This document shows, piece by piece, positions 48,292 to 61,399 of a DNA stretch of 64,000 nucleotides. Source of the DNA: Polaromonas sp. JS666 (GTDB lineage: Bacteria; Pseudomonadota; Gammaproteobacteria; Burkholderiales; Burkholderiaceae_C). The notes under the pieces were generated by a model that was not told where the DNA came from, searched no databases, and worked only from the letters and a program-made list of their open reading frames with translations. The DNA lies in contig NZ_FNHX01000007.1 of assembly GCF_900103405.1 (NCBI RefSeq), forward strand, positions 1 through 64,000. Reading direction: 5' to 3'. Position numbers and translations under genes: made by a program. The first letter of the stretch is position 1; each line of letters begins with the position of its first letter.

Positions 48292-48541
48292 GCCGCGAGC
48301 ATAAAAGCCGCCGCGCCGGCCATCGTCGCGCAACGATGCTGTTCCAGCGTGCAACGACGCTCAAGGGCCTGCGCCAGGGCCATGTGCGCCTGCCGTCCTA
48401 CAGGAATGCCTACATCCGGTAACCAGTTTCACCTGGCGGGCGTGTGCCGGACACCTCCTGGGCGCGGCTGGCGCGTTCAATGAGGGTGCAGATGTTCTGT
48501 TCTGACAACAAACCGGGGCCCGCAGCCTCAAGGAGACCCTC

Positions 48542-48730
48542 ATGAAAAAGCTTTCCATCCTCCTGCTCTCGCTCGTGGGCTTTCTGGCCTTGTCGGGCTG
48601 CGTGGCCTATCCGGTGCCTTACGACAACGGGCCGCATTACCGCGGCGGCCCCGGCCCGCGTTATGACCGTGACGGCGATGGTGTCAGCGACCGTTATGAC
48701 CGCCGGCCCAACAATCCCTACCGCTATTGA
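48542..48730 (+). CDS. Tiny lipoprotein with calcium-loop-like motif
   Basis: 62 residues. Signal peptide with lipobox ALSGC, leaving about 40 mature residues. These are Pro/Gly/Tyr-rich and include RYDRDGDGVSDRYDRRPNNP, in which DRDGDGVSD resembles an EF-hand or thrombospondin type 3 calcium loop. CAAGGAGACC precedes the ATG. Probably expressed on its own; function unknown. Confidence 0.8.
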   Translation: MKKLSILLLSLVGFLALSGCVAYPVPYDNGPHYRGGPGPRYDRDGDGVSDRYDRRPNNPYRY

Positions 48731-49419
48731 GATTGGCGCTTAAGCGCGGCCGTCAGCGCCGAGGGCGAGTGGTAGCCGCAGTGCAGCGCGGTGTCGGCCA
48801 CGCTCATGCCGCGGCCGCGCAGCTGCAAGGCCAGTTCCAGGCGTTGCCGGCGCAGCCAGTGCATCACGCTGAGGCCGGTTTCGCGCCGGCAGCGCGTGGC
48901 GAACTGCGTGGGGCTTAAAAACACCTGCGCGGCGAGCTGCGCCACGCTGAGCGGTTCGTGCAGGCGCTGCTGCGTCCAGGCGGCCAGCTGTTCCCAGTCT
49001 ATGGGGCGGCGGTAGCGTGTGGTGCGCGGCGAATACTGCGCCAGCGGCTGCCAGGATTCCAGCAGCAGGGCCGGGCCATAGTGCTGGGCCAGGCTGCCGC
49101 GTTGCTGCAGCGCGTGGGCCAGGTAGTTGCCAAGGGCCAGGGCCTGTGCGGCATTGGCCGGGTCGGCGGCGCAGCGCGCCCAGCCTGCGTGTGGGGTGTC
49201 CAGCACGATGCAGCGGCTGCCTTCGCGCGATTCAAAGTCGTGGTGCTCGCCGGGCGCGATCACACAGCCCTGGCCGGCCGCAACGCGGCGCCCGCGTCCC
49301 CGTACCTCGAGTTCGAGCACGCCGTCCAGGCCCAGCAGGACCTGGAAGTGCGGGTGCGCATGGCTGCCGTGGGAAGCGCCGTAGCGGCGCAGCGACAGGG
49401 AGCCTTGCGGCGCGTTCAT
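48724..49419 (-). CDS. AraC-family transcriptional regulator
   Basis: 231 residues. N-terminal cupin sensing domain with HAHPHFQVLLGLDGVLEL and IAPGEHHDFESR. C-terminal double helix-turn-helix with EPLSVAQLAAQVFLSPTQFA and VADTALHCGYHSPSALTAAL. Ten bases behind lipA on the same strand, so possibly read from the lip transcript. The target may be the EamA exporter beyond it. Its 3' end overlaps the tiny lipoprotein gene. Confidence 0.9.
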   Translation of the reverse strand: MNAPQGSLSLRRYGASHGSHAHPHFQVLLGLDGVLELEVRGRGRRVAAGQGCVIAPGEHHDFESREGSRCIVLDTPHAGWARCAADPANAAQALALGNYLAHALQQRGSLAQHYGPALLLESWQPLAQYSPRTTRYRRPIDWEQLAAWTQQRLHEPLSVAQLAAQVFLSPTQFATRCRRETGLSVMHWLRRQRLELALQLRGRGMSVADTALHCGYHSPSALTAALKRQSQ

Positions 49420-49429
49420 GTTGCGTGGA

Positions 49430-50467
49430 TCAAAGGGCCGCAGCCGCCGCGTCGGCCTTGTCGGCCACGCCGGCGGCGTGGGCCTGCTGGTCGGCGTGGT
49501 AGCTGCTGCGCACCATGGCGCCCACGGCGGCGTGGGTAAAGCCCATCTTGTAGGCTTCTTCCTCGAACATCTTGAAGGTGTCGGGGTGCACGTAGCGGCG
49601 CACCGGCAGGTGGCTGGTCGAAGGCGCGAGGTACTGGCCTATCGTCAGCATGTCGATGTTGTGGGCGCGCATGTCGCGCATGACCTGCAGGATTTCCTCG
49701 TCGGTCTCGCCCAGGCCCACCATGATGCCGCTCTTGGTCGGCACATCGGGGTGCAGGGCCTTGAACTTCTTGAGCAGGTTCAGGCTGAAGGCGTAGTCGC
49801 TGCCGGGGCGCGCTTCTTTGTAGAGGCGCGGCGCGGTTTCGAGGTTGTGGTTCATCACGTCGGGCGGCGCGGCTTTGAGGATCTCGAGCGCGCGGTCGTC
49901 GCGGCCGCGGAAGTCGGGCACCAGGATTTCAATCGTGGTGGCAGGCGAGAGCTCGCGGATTTTCTGGATGCATTCGACAAAATGGCCGCTGCCGCCGTCG
50001 CGCAGGTCGTCGCGGTCCACGCTGGTGATCACCACGTATTTGAGCTTCAGCGCCGCGATGGTTTTCGCCAGGTTCAGCGGCTCGTTGACATCCAGCGGGT
50101 CCGGCCGGCCATGGCCCACGTCGCAGAAGGGGCAGCGGCGCGTGCACTTGTCGCCCATGATCATGAAGGTGGCCGTGCCCTTGCCGAAGCATTCGCCGAT
50201 GTTGGGGCAGCTGGCCTCTTCGCACACCGTGTTGAGCTTGTTCTCGCGCAGGATCTGCTTGATCTCGTAAAAGCGCGTGGTCGGGCTGCCGGCTTTGACG
50301 CGAATCCAGTCGGGCTTCTTGAGCATTTCGCCCTGCACCACTTTGACGGGGATACGCGATAGCTTGGCCGCGGCCTTTTGTTTGGCCAGCGGGTTGTAGC
50401 CTTCCAGGGCCTGGACTTCGCGGACCACGGGGTTGGCCGTGGTTTGGAGGGGGTCGGGTGTGCTCAT
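49430..50467 (-). CDS. lipA: Lipoyl synthase
   Basis: Radical SAM enzyme that inserts two sulfurs into protein-bound octanoyl groups. 345 residues from ATG 50467. Both iron-sulfur motifs are present: the auxiliary cluster [12 protein letters not shown] and the radical [11 protein letters not shown]. The RSSY end needed for cluster ligation is found ([13 protein letters not shown]), followed by an Ala-rich tail. It follows lipB by 37 bases. Confidence 0.97.
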   Translation of the reverse strand: MSTPDPLQTTANPVVREVQALEGYNPLAKQKAAAKLSRIPVKVVQGEMLKKPDWIRVKAGSPTTRFYEIKQILRENKLNTVCEEASCPNIGECFGKGTATFMIMGDKCTRRCPFCDVGHGRPDPLDVNEPLNLAKTIAALKLKYVVITSVDRDDLRDGGSGHFVECIQKIRELSPATTIEILVPDFRGRDDRALEILKAAPPDVMNHNLETAPRLYKEARPGSDYAFSLNLLKKFKALHPDVPTKSGIMVGLGETDEEILQVMRDMRAHNIDMLTIGQYLAPSTSHLPVRRYVHPDTFKMFEEEAYKMGFTHAAVGAMVRSSYHADQQAHAAGVADKADAAAAAL

Positions 50468-50504
50468 GAATGTGTTTCGTGTTGGCGGCAGGGGGCTTTG
50501 GGCC

Positions 50505-51191
50505 TCAGGGCGCCAGGTAGGTGGCGAGCTTGCGGCCCAGCACATCCGCGGCTTCCTGCCAGCTTGCCGATACCCCGATTGTAGAAAGGTCTGTGGTTTG
50601 CAGTCCTACGTAGCCGCAAGGGTTGATGCGCGAGAAGGGTTCCAGGTCCATGGCCACATTGAGCGCCACGCCGTGGTAGGTGCAGTGCCGGCTGACCTTG
50701 ATGCCCAGCGCGGCGATCTTGCCCAGGCCGCGAAACGGGTCGGCGGGGTGCAGCGGGCCGGTCAGCGCGGCGTGCGAGCTAGGGTCGTCCAGGCGAACAT
50801 AAATGCCGGGCGAGCCGGCCACGCGGTGGCCGGTGACGCCGAAGTGCGCCAGGGTCTTGATGACGGACTCTTCGATACGGTAGACGTATTCCTTGACGTA
50901 GTAGCCGGCGCGCTTCAAGTCAATGAGCGGATAGGCCACAACTTGGCCGGGGCCGTGGTAGGTCACCTGGCCGCCGCGGTTGGTCTGCACCACCGGGATG
51001 GCGCCGGGATTGAGCAGATGGTCGGGCTTGCCCGCCAGGCCCTGGGTATAGACCGGCGGGTGCTCGCAAATCCACAGCTGGTCGGGCTCGCCCTCATCGG
51101 CGCCCGGGTGGCGGGCGGCCGTGAAGGCCTGCATGGCTTCGTAGGTGGGTAGGTAGTCGACCCGGCCCAGGTGGCGTGGTTCTGCCTGCAT
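50505..51191 (-). CDS. lipB: Octanoyltransferase
   Basis: Transfers octanoate from acyl carrier protein to lipoate-dependent enzymes, providing the LipA substrate. 228 residues. Catalytic lysine in [14 protein letters not shown] and cysteine in [12 protein letters not shown]. The [20 protein letters not shown] substrate loop is typical. It lies 19 bases after the ybeD-like gene on the same strand. Confidence 0.97.
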   Translation of the reverse strand: MQAEPRHLGRVDYLPTYEAMQAFTAARHPGADEGEPDQLWICEHPPVYTQGLAGKPDHLLNPGAIPVVQTNRGGQVTYHGPGQVVAYPLIDLKRAGYYVKEYVYRIEESVIKTLAHFGVTGHRVAGSPGIYVRLDDPSSHAALTGPLHPADPFRGLGKIAALGIKVSRHCTYHGVALNVAMDLEPFSRINPCGYVGLQTTDLSTIGVSASWQEAADVLGRKLATYLAP

Positions 51192-51210
51192 TTTGCGGCG
51201 CTATCGTGGC

Positions 51211-51528
51211 CTAGAGGACCACCTTGACCATGGGGTGCGTGGACAGCGTGCGGTAGAGCTCATCGAGCTGTTCGCGGCTGGTGGCGGTGACGGTGACGGT
51301 GACGCCCAGGTATTTGCCGCCCTTGCTTTCACGCAGCTCTATGGTGGAGGCGTCGAAGTTCGGGTCGAACTGGTGCGCCACCGAGGTGATGGCGGCGACC
51401 AGCCCTTCGACCTTGTGGCCCATGACCTTGATGGGGAACTGCGAGGGGTATTCGATCAGCGACTCCTGGCGCGAAGGCTCGGAGCCGGGGACTCCGATGA
51501 TTTTCGGGGTGTCGGGCGATGTGGTCAT
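51211..51528 (-). CDS. ybeD: YbeD/DUF493 family protein
   Basis: 105 residues with an ACT-like fold, of unclear role but always near lip genes. Signature LIEYPSQFPIKVMGH and REQLDELYRTLSTHPMVKVV. The N-terminal lead TTSPDTPKIIGVPGSEPS is longer than in E. coli. Between dat and lipB. Confidence 0.93.
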   Translation of the reverse strand: MTTSPDTPKIIGVPGSEPSRQESLIEYPSQFPIKVMGHKVEGLVAAITSVAHQFDPNFDASTIELRESKGGKYLGVTVTVTATSREQLDELYRTLSTHPMVKVVL

Positions 51529-51542
51529 GGCAAGGGGTCCTT

Positions 51543-52445
51543 TCAGGCCTGTTTGGCGCGCTGGTATTGGGCGTACAGCTTGGCATAAATGGGGCCGGGC
51601 TTGCCCTTTTCCAGCCCGTGGCCCACGGGCTGGCCGTCCAGCAGGGTGACCGGCAGCACTTCCTTGGTGGCCGATGACAGCAAAACTTCATCGGCCGCCA
51701 GCACTTCGGCGCGCGTGATGCGGCGCAGCTCGAAGGGGATGCCGGCGGCGCGGCAGATTTCCTCGATGAGGCCGAAGCGTATGCCTTCGAGCACCAGGTT
51801 GTCCTTGGGCGGGCCCAGCACCTTGCCGTCCTTGACGATCCAGACGTTGCTCGAAGCGGCTTCGCTGAGGTGCTCGCCGCGAAACATCACGGTCTCCACC
51901 GCGCCGGCATCGACGCTGATCTGGCGCGCGAACACCGCGCCCAGCAGGCTGGTGCTTTTGATGTGGGCTTTTTCCCAGCGGAAGTCGTCGGCCGTGACGC
52001 AGGCCACGCCGGCCTCGCGCTGCTGCGCGCCGGGCAGCTTCATCGTGTTGGCCACCGCGAACACGGTGGGGGTGAGGCCGGGCAGCATGGGGTGGTCGCG
52101 CATGGCGACGCCGCGGCTGAGCTGGATGTAGACCAGCTGGTTGCCGCTTTCGGCCGGCGCGGCGGTGGATTGCGCGTGGGCCGCGATCAGCTTCAGGGCC
52201 ACGGCCTGCCATTCGGCGCGCGTCATCGGGTTCGGGATGCGCAGCTCGGCCAGGCTGCGCTCCAGGCGCGCCATGTGCTGCTCAAAACGGAACAGCCGGC
52301 CGCCATAGGCCGGCACCACTTCGTACACGCCGTCGCCGAAGATGAAGCCGCGGTCCATCACGCTGATCTTCGCGTCCTTGAGGGGGGTGTATTCGCCGTT
52401 CAGGTAGCAGGGCGTGTCGGGAAGGCTGGGGGAAAGCGTGGTCAT
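51543..52445 (-). CDS. dat: D-amino acid aminotransferase (class IV PLP enzyme)
   Basis: Interconverts D-amino acids and 2-oxo acids, for example D-alanine and D-glutamate. 300 residues from ATG 52445. The PLP lysine is about residue 163 in EKAHIKSTSLLG; FGDGVYEVVPAYGGRLF and SSNVWIVKDG are family marks. In many Burkholderiales this gene sits between dacC and ybeD; dacC is missing here and a DUF2062 gene follows upstream. Confidence 0.92.
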   Translation of the reverse strand: MTTLSPSLPDTPCYLNGEYTPLKDAKISVMDRGFIFGDGVYEVVPAYGGRLFRFEQHMARLERSLAELRIPNPMTRAEWQAVALKLIAAHAQSTAAPAESGNQLVYIQLSRGVAMRDHPMLPGLTPTVFAVANTMKLPGAQQREAGVACVTADDFRWEKAHIKSTSLLGAVFARQISVDAGAVETVMFRGEHLSEAASSNVWIVKDGKVLGPPKDNLVLEGIRFGLIEEICRAAGIPFELRRITRAEVLAADEVLLSSATKEVLPVTLLDGQPVGHGLEKGKPGPIYAKLYAQYQRAKQA

Positions 52446-52517
52446 GGTGGCTTGAAACAAAGAAAAGAAGGAAGAAAAAGAAGGAGCGTAAATACCCGAT
52501 TGTCCAGGGTCCGGCGT

Positions 52518-53048
52518 TCAACGGCGGCGGCGCTTGAACCAGATGCGCAAACGCCAGGCCAGCTTGACCAGCAGGTAGCCGGAGGCGGAGCCCAGCACCG
52601 CGAACAAGCCCATGCCCAGTATGGCAGGCCCGCCAAACGAAGCCAGCCAGCTGATCACACCCGCGCCTTCGGACATGGGCACCGGCGGCGGCGCGTCCAG
52701 CAGCAGGCTGCCGGCCTGGTAGGCCAGCCAGAGCCAGAAGCCCACGGTGAAGGGGTTGGTGATGAAGGTGATGCCGACGGCGACGGGAATATTGGCGCGC
52801 CACCAGACGCTGTGGGCGGCGGCCGCGACGATTTGTGCGAAGGGCAGGGCAAAGGCCCAGAAGATGCCTATGGCCGCGCCGCGCGCCACGGCTTCGTGCT
52901 GCAGCCGCCACAGCTGCGGGTCCAGCAGGCGGTGCGCCACGGGCTTGAGCCAGGGATGGGCGGCCAGCACCTCGCGGGTCGGCACCGACGCCTTCAGGCG
53001 CTCCAGCCAGCCGGTTTTTTTTCGGGGTTGGGGCCGCGCCTTCTTCAC
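52518..53048 (-). CDS. DUF2062 membrane protein
   Basis: 176 residues with three to four transmembrane helices. Family marks are the GAAIGIFWAFALPFAQIV helix and ANIPVAVGITFITNPFTVGF. GTG start at 53048 overlaps the CopD-like stop by GTGA. Unknown function; some relatives are fused to glycosyltransferases or sit in envelope clusters. Confidence 0.87.
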   Translation of the reverse strand: MKKARPQPRKKTGWLERLKASVPTREVLAAHPWLKPVAHRLLDPQLWRLQHEAVARGAAIGIFWAFALPFAQIVAAAAHSVWWRANIPVAVGITFITNPFTVGFWLWLAYQAGSLLLDAPPPVPMSEGAGVISWLASFGGPAILGMGLFAVLGSASGYLLVKLAWRLRIWFKRRRR

Positions 53049-53491
53049 GCGAGAAAAATGACGGCGGCTATCGCCAGCGCGCCCAGTGCGAGGTTGGCCA
53101 TGGCCAGGGTGGCGATCTGCCCGACGCGGCGCCCGCCTTCGGGCCAGGCGGACGCGGCCACGGCCTGCTTGAGGCGGCGGAAGGGGCCGAAATACAGGTG
53201 GCCGAACAGCGCGAACATCAACAGACCCAAGCCGAACATCATGTGCCAGCCGGTGGGCGCACTTTTCATGCCGACGGCCAGCAGCATGGCCAGGCCCGTC
53301 ACCAGCAGGACCGCGATGCCGGCCCACACCCCGACGAAGAAACGCCGCAGGACCTGCACGATCAGGGGCAGGCGCTGCGGCGGCGCGAGCTGCTCGGCCG
53401 CGGCGGGGCGCAGGGCGAACAGCATGAAGGAAATCCCGCCCAGCCAGGCGATGGCGGCGGCGAGGTGCAGGAATTTCATCAGGGCGTGCAT
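53045..53491 (-). CDS. CopD-like four-helix membrane protein
   Basis: 148 residues with four predicted transmembrane helices, from ATG 53491. MKFLHLAAAIAWLGGISFML resembles the CopD/DUF4149-type helix with a conserved histidine, and GWHMMFGLGLLMFALFGHLY supplies two more. Such proteins may bind copper or heme. No ribosome-binding site stands out; ATG 53479 is an alternative start. Translationally coupled with the DUF2062 gene. Confidence 0.75.
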   Translation of the reverse strand: MHALMKFLHLAAAIAWLGGISFMLFALRPAAAEQLAPPQRLPLIVQVLRRFFVGVWAGIAVLLVTGLAMLLAVGMKSAPTGWHMMFGLGLLMFALFGHLYFGPFRRLKQAVAASAWPEGGRRVGQIATLAMANLALGALAIAAVIFLA

Positions 53492-53581
53492 GGAGGGATC
53501 TTTCAGTGGGGCGTTGGGCCAGCCCATTGTGAACCACCCCTGGTGCCCGCCCCGGCGCAGGTGTGAGAGGCCCCTAATTCA

Positions 53582-53600
53582 CCCGCAAGCGGGGTTTTTT
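53582..53600 (+). terminator. Short terminator-like hairpin before the atp promoter
   Basis: CCCGC-AA-GCGGG with six T following. The loop is very small, so function is doubtful. It would protect the atp promoter from upstream plus-strand transcription. Confidence 0.35.
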
Positions 53601-53629
53601 ATGGGGGTGCAGGGGTTTCTACGTATAAT
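53601..53629 (+). promoter_or_regulatory. Promoter of the atp operon (-10 consensus)
   Basis: TATAAT at 53624-53629 is a perfect -10 box, 57 bases before atpI. No good -35 is found at normal spacing (ATGGGG at 53601-53606 is poor), so an activator or other contacts may help. Confidence 0.55.
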
Positions 53630-53685
53630 CAAGGGCTTTGCTAATAGCGGCCCCTGTAACTTTCCCGTAATTTGTAGGTTTCAGA

Positions 53686-54186
53686 ATGACAAATTCGGCG
53701 AATTCGGCGACGGACCCGGTCCCCCGGGCAGTTACATATGAGCTTGAGGCGGACGACGAGGGTTTCAAGACCCTGACGCGGGAAGAAGCCCAAAAGCTTC
53801 GTGAAACGAGTCCGTCGATCTCCCCCTGGTCGGTATTGGCGGGGCAACTGGTGGTTGGGGTTCTGGTGGCATGTGCTGCCTGGGCACTGACAGGCCAGCG
53901 GTCCGCCGGCTGGTCGGCGCTCTACGGGGCGCTGGCGGTGGTGATTCCGGCCGCGCTGTTTGCGCGCGGCTTGACCGGCAAAGTGTGGTCCATGAACCCA
54001 GGCACTGCGGTGGCTGGTTTCTTTTTGTGGGAAATGGTCAAGATCGCCTTGACGGTGGCAATGCTGTTTGCCGCGCCAAGGCTGGTTTCGATGCTGAGTT
54101 GGCCGGCCATGCTGGTCGGCCTGGTGGTGACAATGAAAACGTCCTGGCTCGCGCTGTTGTTCGCGGTCAGGAAAAATAAACTTTGA
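53686..54186 (+). CDS. atpI: ATP synthase subunit I
   Basis: Accessory membrane protein that helps assemble the c-ring. 166 residues: an acidic soluble N-terminus (YELEADDEGFKTLTREEAQK), then four transmembrane helices beginning SVLAGQLVVGVLVACAAWAL. The N-terminal extension is longer than in E. coli and usual for this bacterial group. First gene of the operon, 12 bases ahead of atpB. Confidence 0.9.
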   Translation: MTNSANSATDPVPRAVTYELEADDEGFKTLTREEAQKLRETSPSISPWSVLAGQLVVGVLVACAAWALTGQRSAGWSALYGALAVVIPAALFARGLTGKVWSMNPGTAVAGFFLWEMVKIALTVAMLFAAPRLVSMLSWPAMLVGLVVTMKTSWLALLFAVRKNKL

Positions 54187-54198
54187 GGCGAGCAATAA

Positions 54199-55071
54199 AT
54201 GGCTGCTGAGAATGCTGCTGGACATGGCGGTCCAACCGCCGGTGAATACATCGTTCACCACCTGACGCACTGGCGCAACAAGGAACTTGTTGGCCCGTTC
54301 GATCTGAGCGTCATCAACCTGGATTCCACCGTTTTCACCATCTTGCTGGGCGTGCTCGGTTGCTTCCTGCTCTGGAAAGCGGCCCGCAAAGCCACTTCCG
54401 GCGTTCCAGGCCGCTTCCAGGCCGCGGTTGAAATCCTCGTCGAAATGGTCGACGCGCAAGCCAAGGGCATCGTGCACAACGCCGAAAGCCGCAAGCTGGT
54501 CGCGCCGCTGGCCCTGACCGTGTTTGTCTGGATTTTCCTGCTGAATGCCATGGACTTGCTGCCGGTCGACCTGCTGCCCGTCATCTGGGCCTGGATTTAC
54601 GGCGCCGCCGGCCATGACGCTCACCACGCTTACATGCGCTCGGTGCCCACCGCCGACCTCTCCATCACCATGGGCCTGTCCATGGGCGTGCTGATCACCT
54701 GCCTGGTCTACAACGTCAAGATCAAGGGCGTGGGCGGCTGGATCCACGAACTGTTCACCGCGCCTTTCGGCAACCACTGGGCGCTGTACCCCTTCAACTT
54801 CCTGATGCAGGTCATCGAGTTCGTCGCCAAGACGGTCTCGCACGGCATGCGACTGTTCGGCAACATGTATGCCGGCGAACTGATTTTCCTGCTGATCGCC
54901 CTGATGGGCGGCGCCTGGTCGCTGTCGGCGACCGGCATCGGCCTGGCCATCGGCCACATCATCGCGGGCTCGGCCTGGGCCATCTTCCACATCCTGATCA
55001 TCACGCTGCAAGCCTTCGTGTTCATGATGCTGACGCTGGTGTACATCGGCCAGGCGCACGATCACCACTAA
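54199..55071 (+). CDS. atpB: ATP synthase Fo subunit a
   Basis: Proton channel subunit. 290 residues, five to six transmembrane helices. The essential arginine lies in [19 protein letters not shown]; the last helices are [20 protein letters not shown] and [10 protein letters not shown]. Ribosome binding is by GAGGCGAGCAATAA. It follows atpI closely and precedes atpE by 61 bases. Confidence 0.97.
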   Translation: MAAENAAGHGGPTAGEYIVHHLTHWRNKELVGPFDLSVINLDSTVFTILLGVLGCFLLWKAARKATSGVPGRFQAAVEILVEMVDAQAKGIVHNAESRKLVAPLALTVFVWIFLLNAMDLLPVDLLPVIWAWIYGAAGHDAHHAYMRSVPTADLSITMGLSMGVLITCLVYNVKIKGVGGWIHELFTAPFGNHWALYPFNFLMQVIEFVAKTVSHGMRLFGNMYAGELIFLLIALMGGAWSLSATGIGLAIGHIIAGSAWAIFHILIITLQAFVFMMLTLVYIGQAHDHH

Positions 55072-55123
55072 CCCGTTGTCCCCGTTTTCCGTTTTTCTTT
55101 TTCTCTCGTAACCAAAGTCCTAA

Positions 55124-55396
<273 letters not shown>

Positions 55397-55470
55397 GCAT
55401 TGACCCAAGTCCCAAGAATGTCATTCCTTCGGGCCGGCTTGCAGCTGGGCCCCAAGGGAAAGGATGAGCA

Positions 55471-55941
55471 GTGAGCATTACCGGTACCCTTATTGTCCAG
55501 CTGATCGTGTTCCTGATTTTGGTCGGGTTCACGATGAAGTTTGTGTGGCCACCCATCGCGGCGGCCCTGGACGCGCGCGCGCAAAAAATCGCTGACGGCC
55601 TTGCTGCTGCCGACAAAGCCAAATCCGAACTCTCCGTCGCCAACAAGCGCGTGGAAGAAGAGCTGGCCAAGTCGCGCAACGAAGCGGCCGTGCGCCTGGC
55701 CGAAGCCGAGCGCCGGGGCCAGGCCCTGATCGAAGAAGCCAAGGCCAAGGCCACCGAAGAAGGCAGCAAGATCATTGCCGCCGCCAAGGCCGAAGCCGAG
55801 CAGCAGGCCGTGAAGGCCCGCGAAGCCCTGCGCGAGCAGGTGGCTGCGCTGGCCGTCAAGGGCGCCGAGCAGATTCTGCGCAAGGAAGTCAATGCCGGTG
55901 TGCATGCTGACTTGCTGGGCCGCCTGAAGATCGAACTCTAA
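55471..55941 (+). CDS. atpF: ATP synthase Fo subunit b
   Basis: Peripheral stalk. 156 residues: one N-terminal transmembrane helix ([20 protein letters not shown]) and a long charged coiled coil rich in Ala, Glu and Lys. GTG start with AAGGA eight bases upstream. A single b gene is present, so the stalk is probably a homodimer. Confidence 0.96.
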   Translation: MSITGTLIVQLIVFLILVGFTMKFVWPPIAAALDARAQKIADGLAAADKAKSELSVANKRVEEELAKSRNEAAVRLAEAERRGQALIEEAKAKATEEGSKIIAAAKAEAEQQAVKAREALREQVAALAVKGAEQILRKEVNAGVHADLLGRLKIEL

Positions 55942-55953
55942 GCGAGCATCAAC

Positions 55954-56484
55954 ATGGCCGAACTAGCCACCATTGCCCGTCCCTACGCCGAAGCGCTGTT
56001 CAAGGCCTCCGGCTCCGACCTGGGCGGCACCGCCGCCTGGCTCGACGAGCTGGCCGCCATCGCTGCGAATGCGCAGCTGCAGCAGTACGCCGGCAACCCC
56101 GGCGTCACTTCGGCGCAGGCGTTCGACGTGATTTCGGGCGTTGCCAAGACCAAGCTGCCGGACGCCGCGAAAAACTTCCTGCGCACGGTGATCGAGAACG
56201 GCCGCCTCAGCGTCCTGCCGGAAATCGCCGCGCAGTTCCGTGTCCTGAAAAACGCGCAGAGCGGTTCTTCCGACGCGACCGTCTACAGCGCTTTCGCGCT
56301 CGACGGCGCGGCGCTGGCCGACCTGTCGGCAACGCTGGAAAAACGCTTTGGCAAGAAGCTCAACCTCCAGGTTGAGCTGGAGCCGGCCCTGATAGGCGGC
56401 GTGCGAGTCGTGGTGGGTGACGAGGTGCTGGACACCTCGGTCAAAGCCCGTTTAGAGCAAATGAAAGTGGCGCTGATCTCCTGA
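55954..56484 (+). CDS. atpH: ATP synthase F1 subunit delta
   Basis: Links the b stalk to the top of F1. 176 residues with [16 protein letters not shown] at the start and the C-terminal [20 protein letters not shown] typical of OSCP/delta. Twelve bases after atpF and 64 before atpA. Confidence 0.96.
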   Translation: MAELATIARPYAEALFKASGSDLGGTAAWLDELAAIAANAQLQQYAGNPGVTSAQAFDVISGVAKTKLPDAAKNFLRTVIENGRLSVLPEIAAQFRVLKNAQSGSSDATVYSAFALDGAALADLSATLEKRFGKKLNLQVELEPALIGGVRVVVGDEVLDTSVKARLEQMKVALIS

Positions 56485-56548
56485 GCCCGGTGCTCAGGCG
56501 CCACCCGCAGGTTTTTAGCCAACAACATACTGAAAGAAGGAAAGAGTC

Positions 56549-58102
<1,554 letters not shown>

Positions 58103-58166
58103 TCTCGCCTGACCTCATCGTCAAGCAGGTAATTAAGCAACCCTCAGGAACCCCTTAGGAATCCAT

Positions 58167-59033
58167 ATGGCAGCAGGCAAGGAAATACGCGGCAAGATCA
58201 AATCGGTGGAAAACACCAAGAAGATCACCAAGGCCATGGAGATGGTGGCCGCCTCCAAGATGCGCAAGGCGCAGGAGCGGATGCGCGCTGCCCGTCCTTA
58301 CAGCGACAAGATCCGCAACATCACGGCCAACCTGAGTCAGGCCAACCCCGAGTACACCCACGCGTTCATGGAGTCCAACGACGCCAAGGCCACCGGGTTC
58401 ATCGTGGTGACGACCGACAAGGGCCTGTGCGGCGGCATGAACACCAACGTGCTGCGCGCCGTGACGGCCAAGCTCAAGGAAGTGCAGGCCGCCGGCCATG
58501 ACGCGCGGGCGGTGGCCATCGGCAACAAGGGCCTCGGTTTTCTGAACCGGGTCGGCGCCAAGGTGGTGTCGCACGCGACCCAGCTCGGCGACAAGCCGCA
58601 CCTGGAAAAACTGATTGGCCCCGTCAAGGTGCTGCTCGACGCGTACGCGGAAGGCAAGATCAACGCGGTGTACCTGTCGTACACCAAGTTCATCAACACC
58701 ATGCGCCAGGAACCGGTGGTCGAGCAGCTGCTGCCCTTGACGGCCGCGCACCTGCAGGCCGACAAGGACCAGCACGGCTGGGACTACATCTACGAGCCCG
58801 ACGCGCAGACCGTGATCGACGACCTGCTGGTTCGCTACGTGGAAGCGCTGGTGTACCAGGCGGTTGCCGAGAACATGGCGTCCGAGCAGTCCGCCCGCAT
58901 GGTGGCCATGAAGGCCGCCACCGACAACGCCGGCAGCGTGATTGGCGAACTCAAGCTGGTTTACAACAAAACGCGTCAAGCGGCGATCACGAAAGAACTT
59001 TCGGAAATCGTTGCCGGTGCTGCAGCGGTTTAA
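58167..59033 (+). CDS. atpG: ATP synthase F1 subunit gamma
   Basis: Rotor shaft. 288 residues with [20 protein letters not shown] at the start, [20 protein letters not shown] in the Rossmann-like body and the C-terminal helix [34 protein letters not shown] is the ribosome-binding site. Confidence 0.98.
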   Translation: MAAGKEIRGKIKSVENTKKITKAMEMVAASKMRKAQERMRAARPYSDKIRNITANLSQANPEYTHAFMESNDAKATGFIVVTTDKGLCGGMNTNVLRAVTAKLKEVQAAGHDARAVAIGNKGLGFLNRVGAKVVSHATQLGDKPHLEKLIGPVKVLLDAYAEGKINAVYLSYTKFINTMRQEPVVEQLLPLTAAHLQADKDQHGWDYIYEPDAQTVIDDLLVRYVEALVYQAVAENMASEQSARMVAMKAATDNAGSVIGELKLVYNKTRQAAITKELSEIVAGAAAV

Positions 59034-59052
59034 GCCGCCACACCCGATTTAA

Positions 59053-60489
<1,437 letters not shown>

Positions 60490-60612
60490 AGCGGCCATTT
60501 GAGCGATCCGCGTTGTTGGCGTGCTCAATGTGCTTTCTGCACATTTCCGCGCGCCGCCTAGCGGCTCATCTCAACTGACCACTTTCCATCCCCCTTTTTA
60601 ATTGGAGTACGT

Positions 60613-61029
60613 ATGAGCACCATTCACGTCGACGTCGTATCCGCAGAAGAGTCCATCTTCTCGGGCGAAGCCAAGTTCGTGGCATTGCCCGGCGAGGCTG
60701 GCGAGCTGGGCATTTACCCGCGCCACACGCCGCTGATCACCCGCATCAAGCCGGGTGCCGTGCGCATTGAAAAAGCCGACGGCACGGAAGAGTTCGTCTT
60801 CGTGGCCGGCGGCCTGCTCGAAGTGCAACCCAACTGCGTGACGGTGTTGAGCGACACCGCCATCCGCGGCAAGGACCTGGACGAGACCAAGGCCAGCGAA
60901 GCCAAGGCCGCCGCCGAGGAAGCGCTGAAGAACGCCAAGAGCGACATCGACATCGCCATGGCCCAGTCTGAACTCGCCGTCATGGCCGCGCAGATCGCCG
61001 CCTTGCGCAAATACCGCCAGAAGAAATAA
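60613..61029 (+). CDS. atpC: ATP synthase F1 subunit epsilon
   Basis: Rotor subunit and inhibitor of ATP hydrolysis. 138 residues: beta-sandwich with [20 protein letters not shown], and a C-terminal helical pair from about residue 90 ([20 protein letters not shown]). Last gene of the operon; the gap of 123 bases after atpD is larger than the other atp gaps. Confidence 0.96.
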   Translation: MSTIHVDVVSAEESIFSGEAKFVALPGEAGELGIYPRHTPLITRIKPGAVRIEKADGTEEFVFVAGGLLEVQPNCVTVLSDTAIRGKDLDETKASEAKAAAEEALKNAKSDIDIAMAQSELAVMAAQIAALRKYRQKK

Positions 61030-61064
61030 AAACAAGCCTTCCGGCTTTATCGCCGGATCGCAGC

Positions 61065-61094
61065 AAGCCCCTGTCGAAAGCCAGGGGCTTTTTT
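61065..61094 (+). terminator. Rho-independent terminator of the atp operon
   Basis: AAGCCCCTG (61065-61073) pairs with CAGGGGCTT (61082-61090) around TCGAAAGC, followed by more T. Confidence 0.9.
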
Positions 61095-61245
61095 CATGGG
61101 CGGCGCATCAGCACTAATCCTTTCGCACTCATGCTGTTGCGCCGGCGCCTCAGCTTAACAACTGGAAACCCTAAATCACAGCCAGCGAGGGCGCCCCTGC
61201 CGTATCGTGGATCCAGGGATTCAACCGAAGCGACGAGGTGGGATT

Positions 61246-61389
61246 ATGGACAGCGCACTGGACAGTCTGACGTGGGACGAAGAGCTTTCGCCGCACCGCA
61301 AGGGACGACGTTCGCTCAGGACATGGATACGCCGCATCCTGGTTGTGCTGACGGGGTTGTTTGTCTTGGGCGTTTTGCTGTCATCCTGA
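61246..61389 (+). CDS. Small membrane protein (47 residues), unknown
   Basis: MDSALDSLTWDEELSPHRKG then a basic stretch and one hydrophobic helix IRRILVVLTGLFVLGVLLSS at the very C-terminus. GAGGTGGGATT directly precedes the ATG. Topology suggests a tail-anchored micro-protein. No homologue known to me; the good ribosome-binding site is the main support. Confidence 0.45.
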   Translation: MDSALDSLTWDEELSPHRKGRRSLRTWIRRILVVLTGLFVLGVLLSS

Positions 61390-61399
61390 GCGGGTCTCT

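Noticed and set aside
51870-53741. A 623-codon plus-strand open frame across dat, DUF2062 and CopD-like genes
   Set aside because: Antisense to three recognisable minus-strand genes, with a composition typical of shadow frames.
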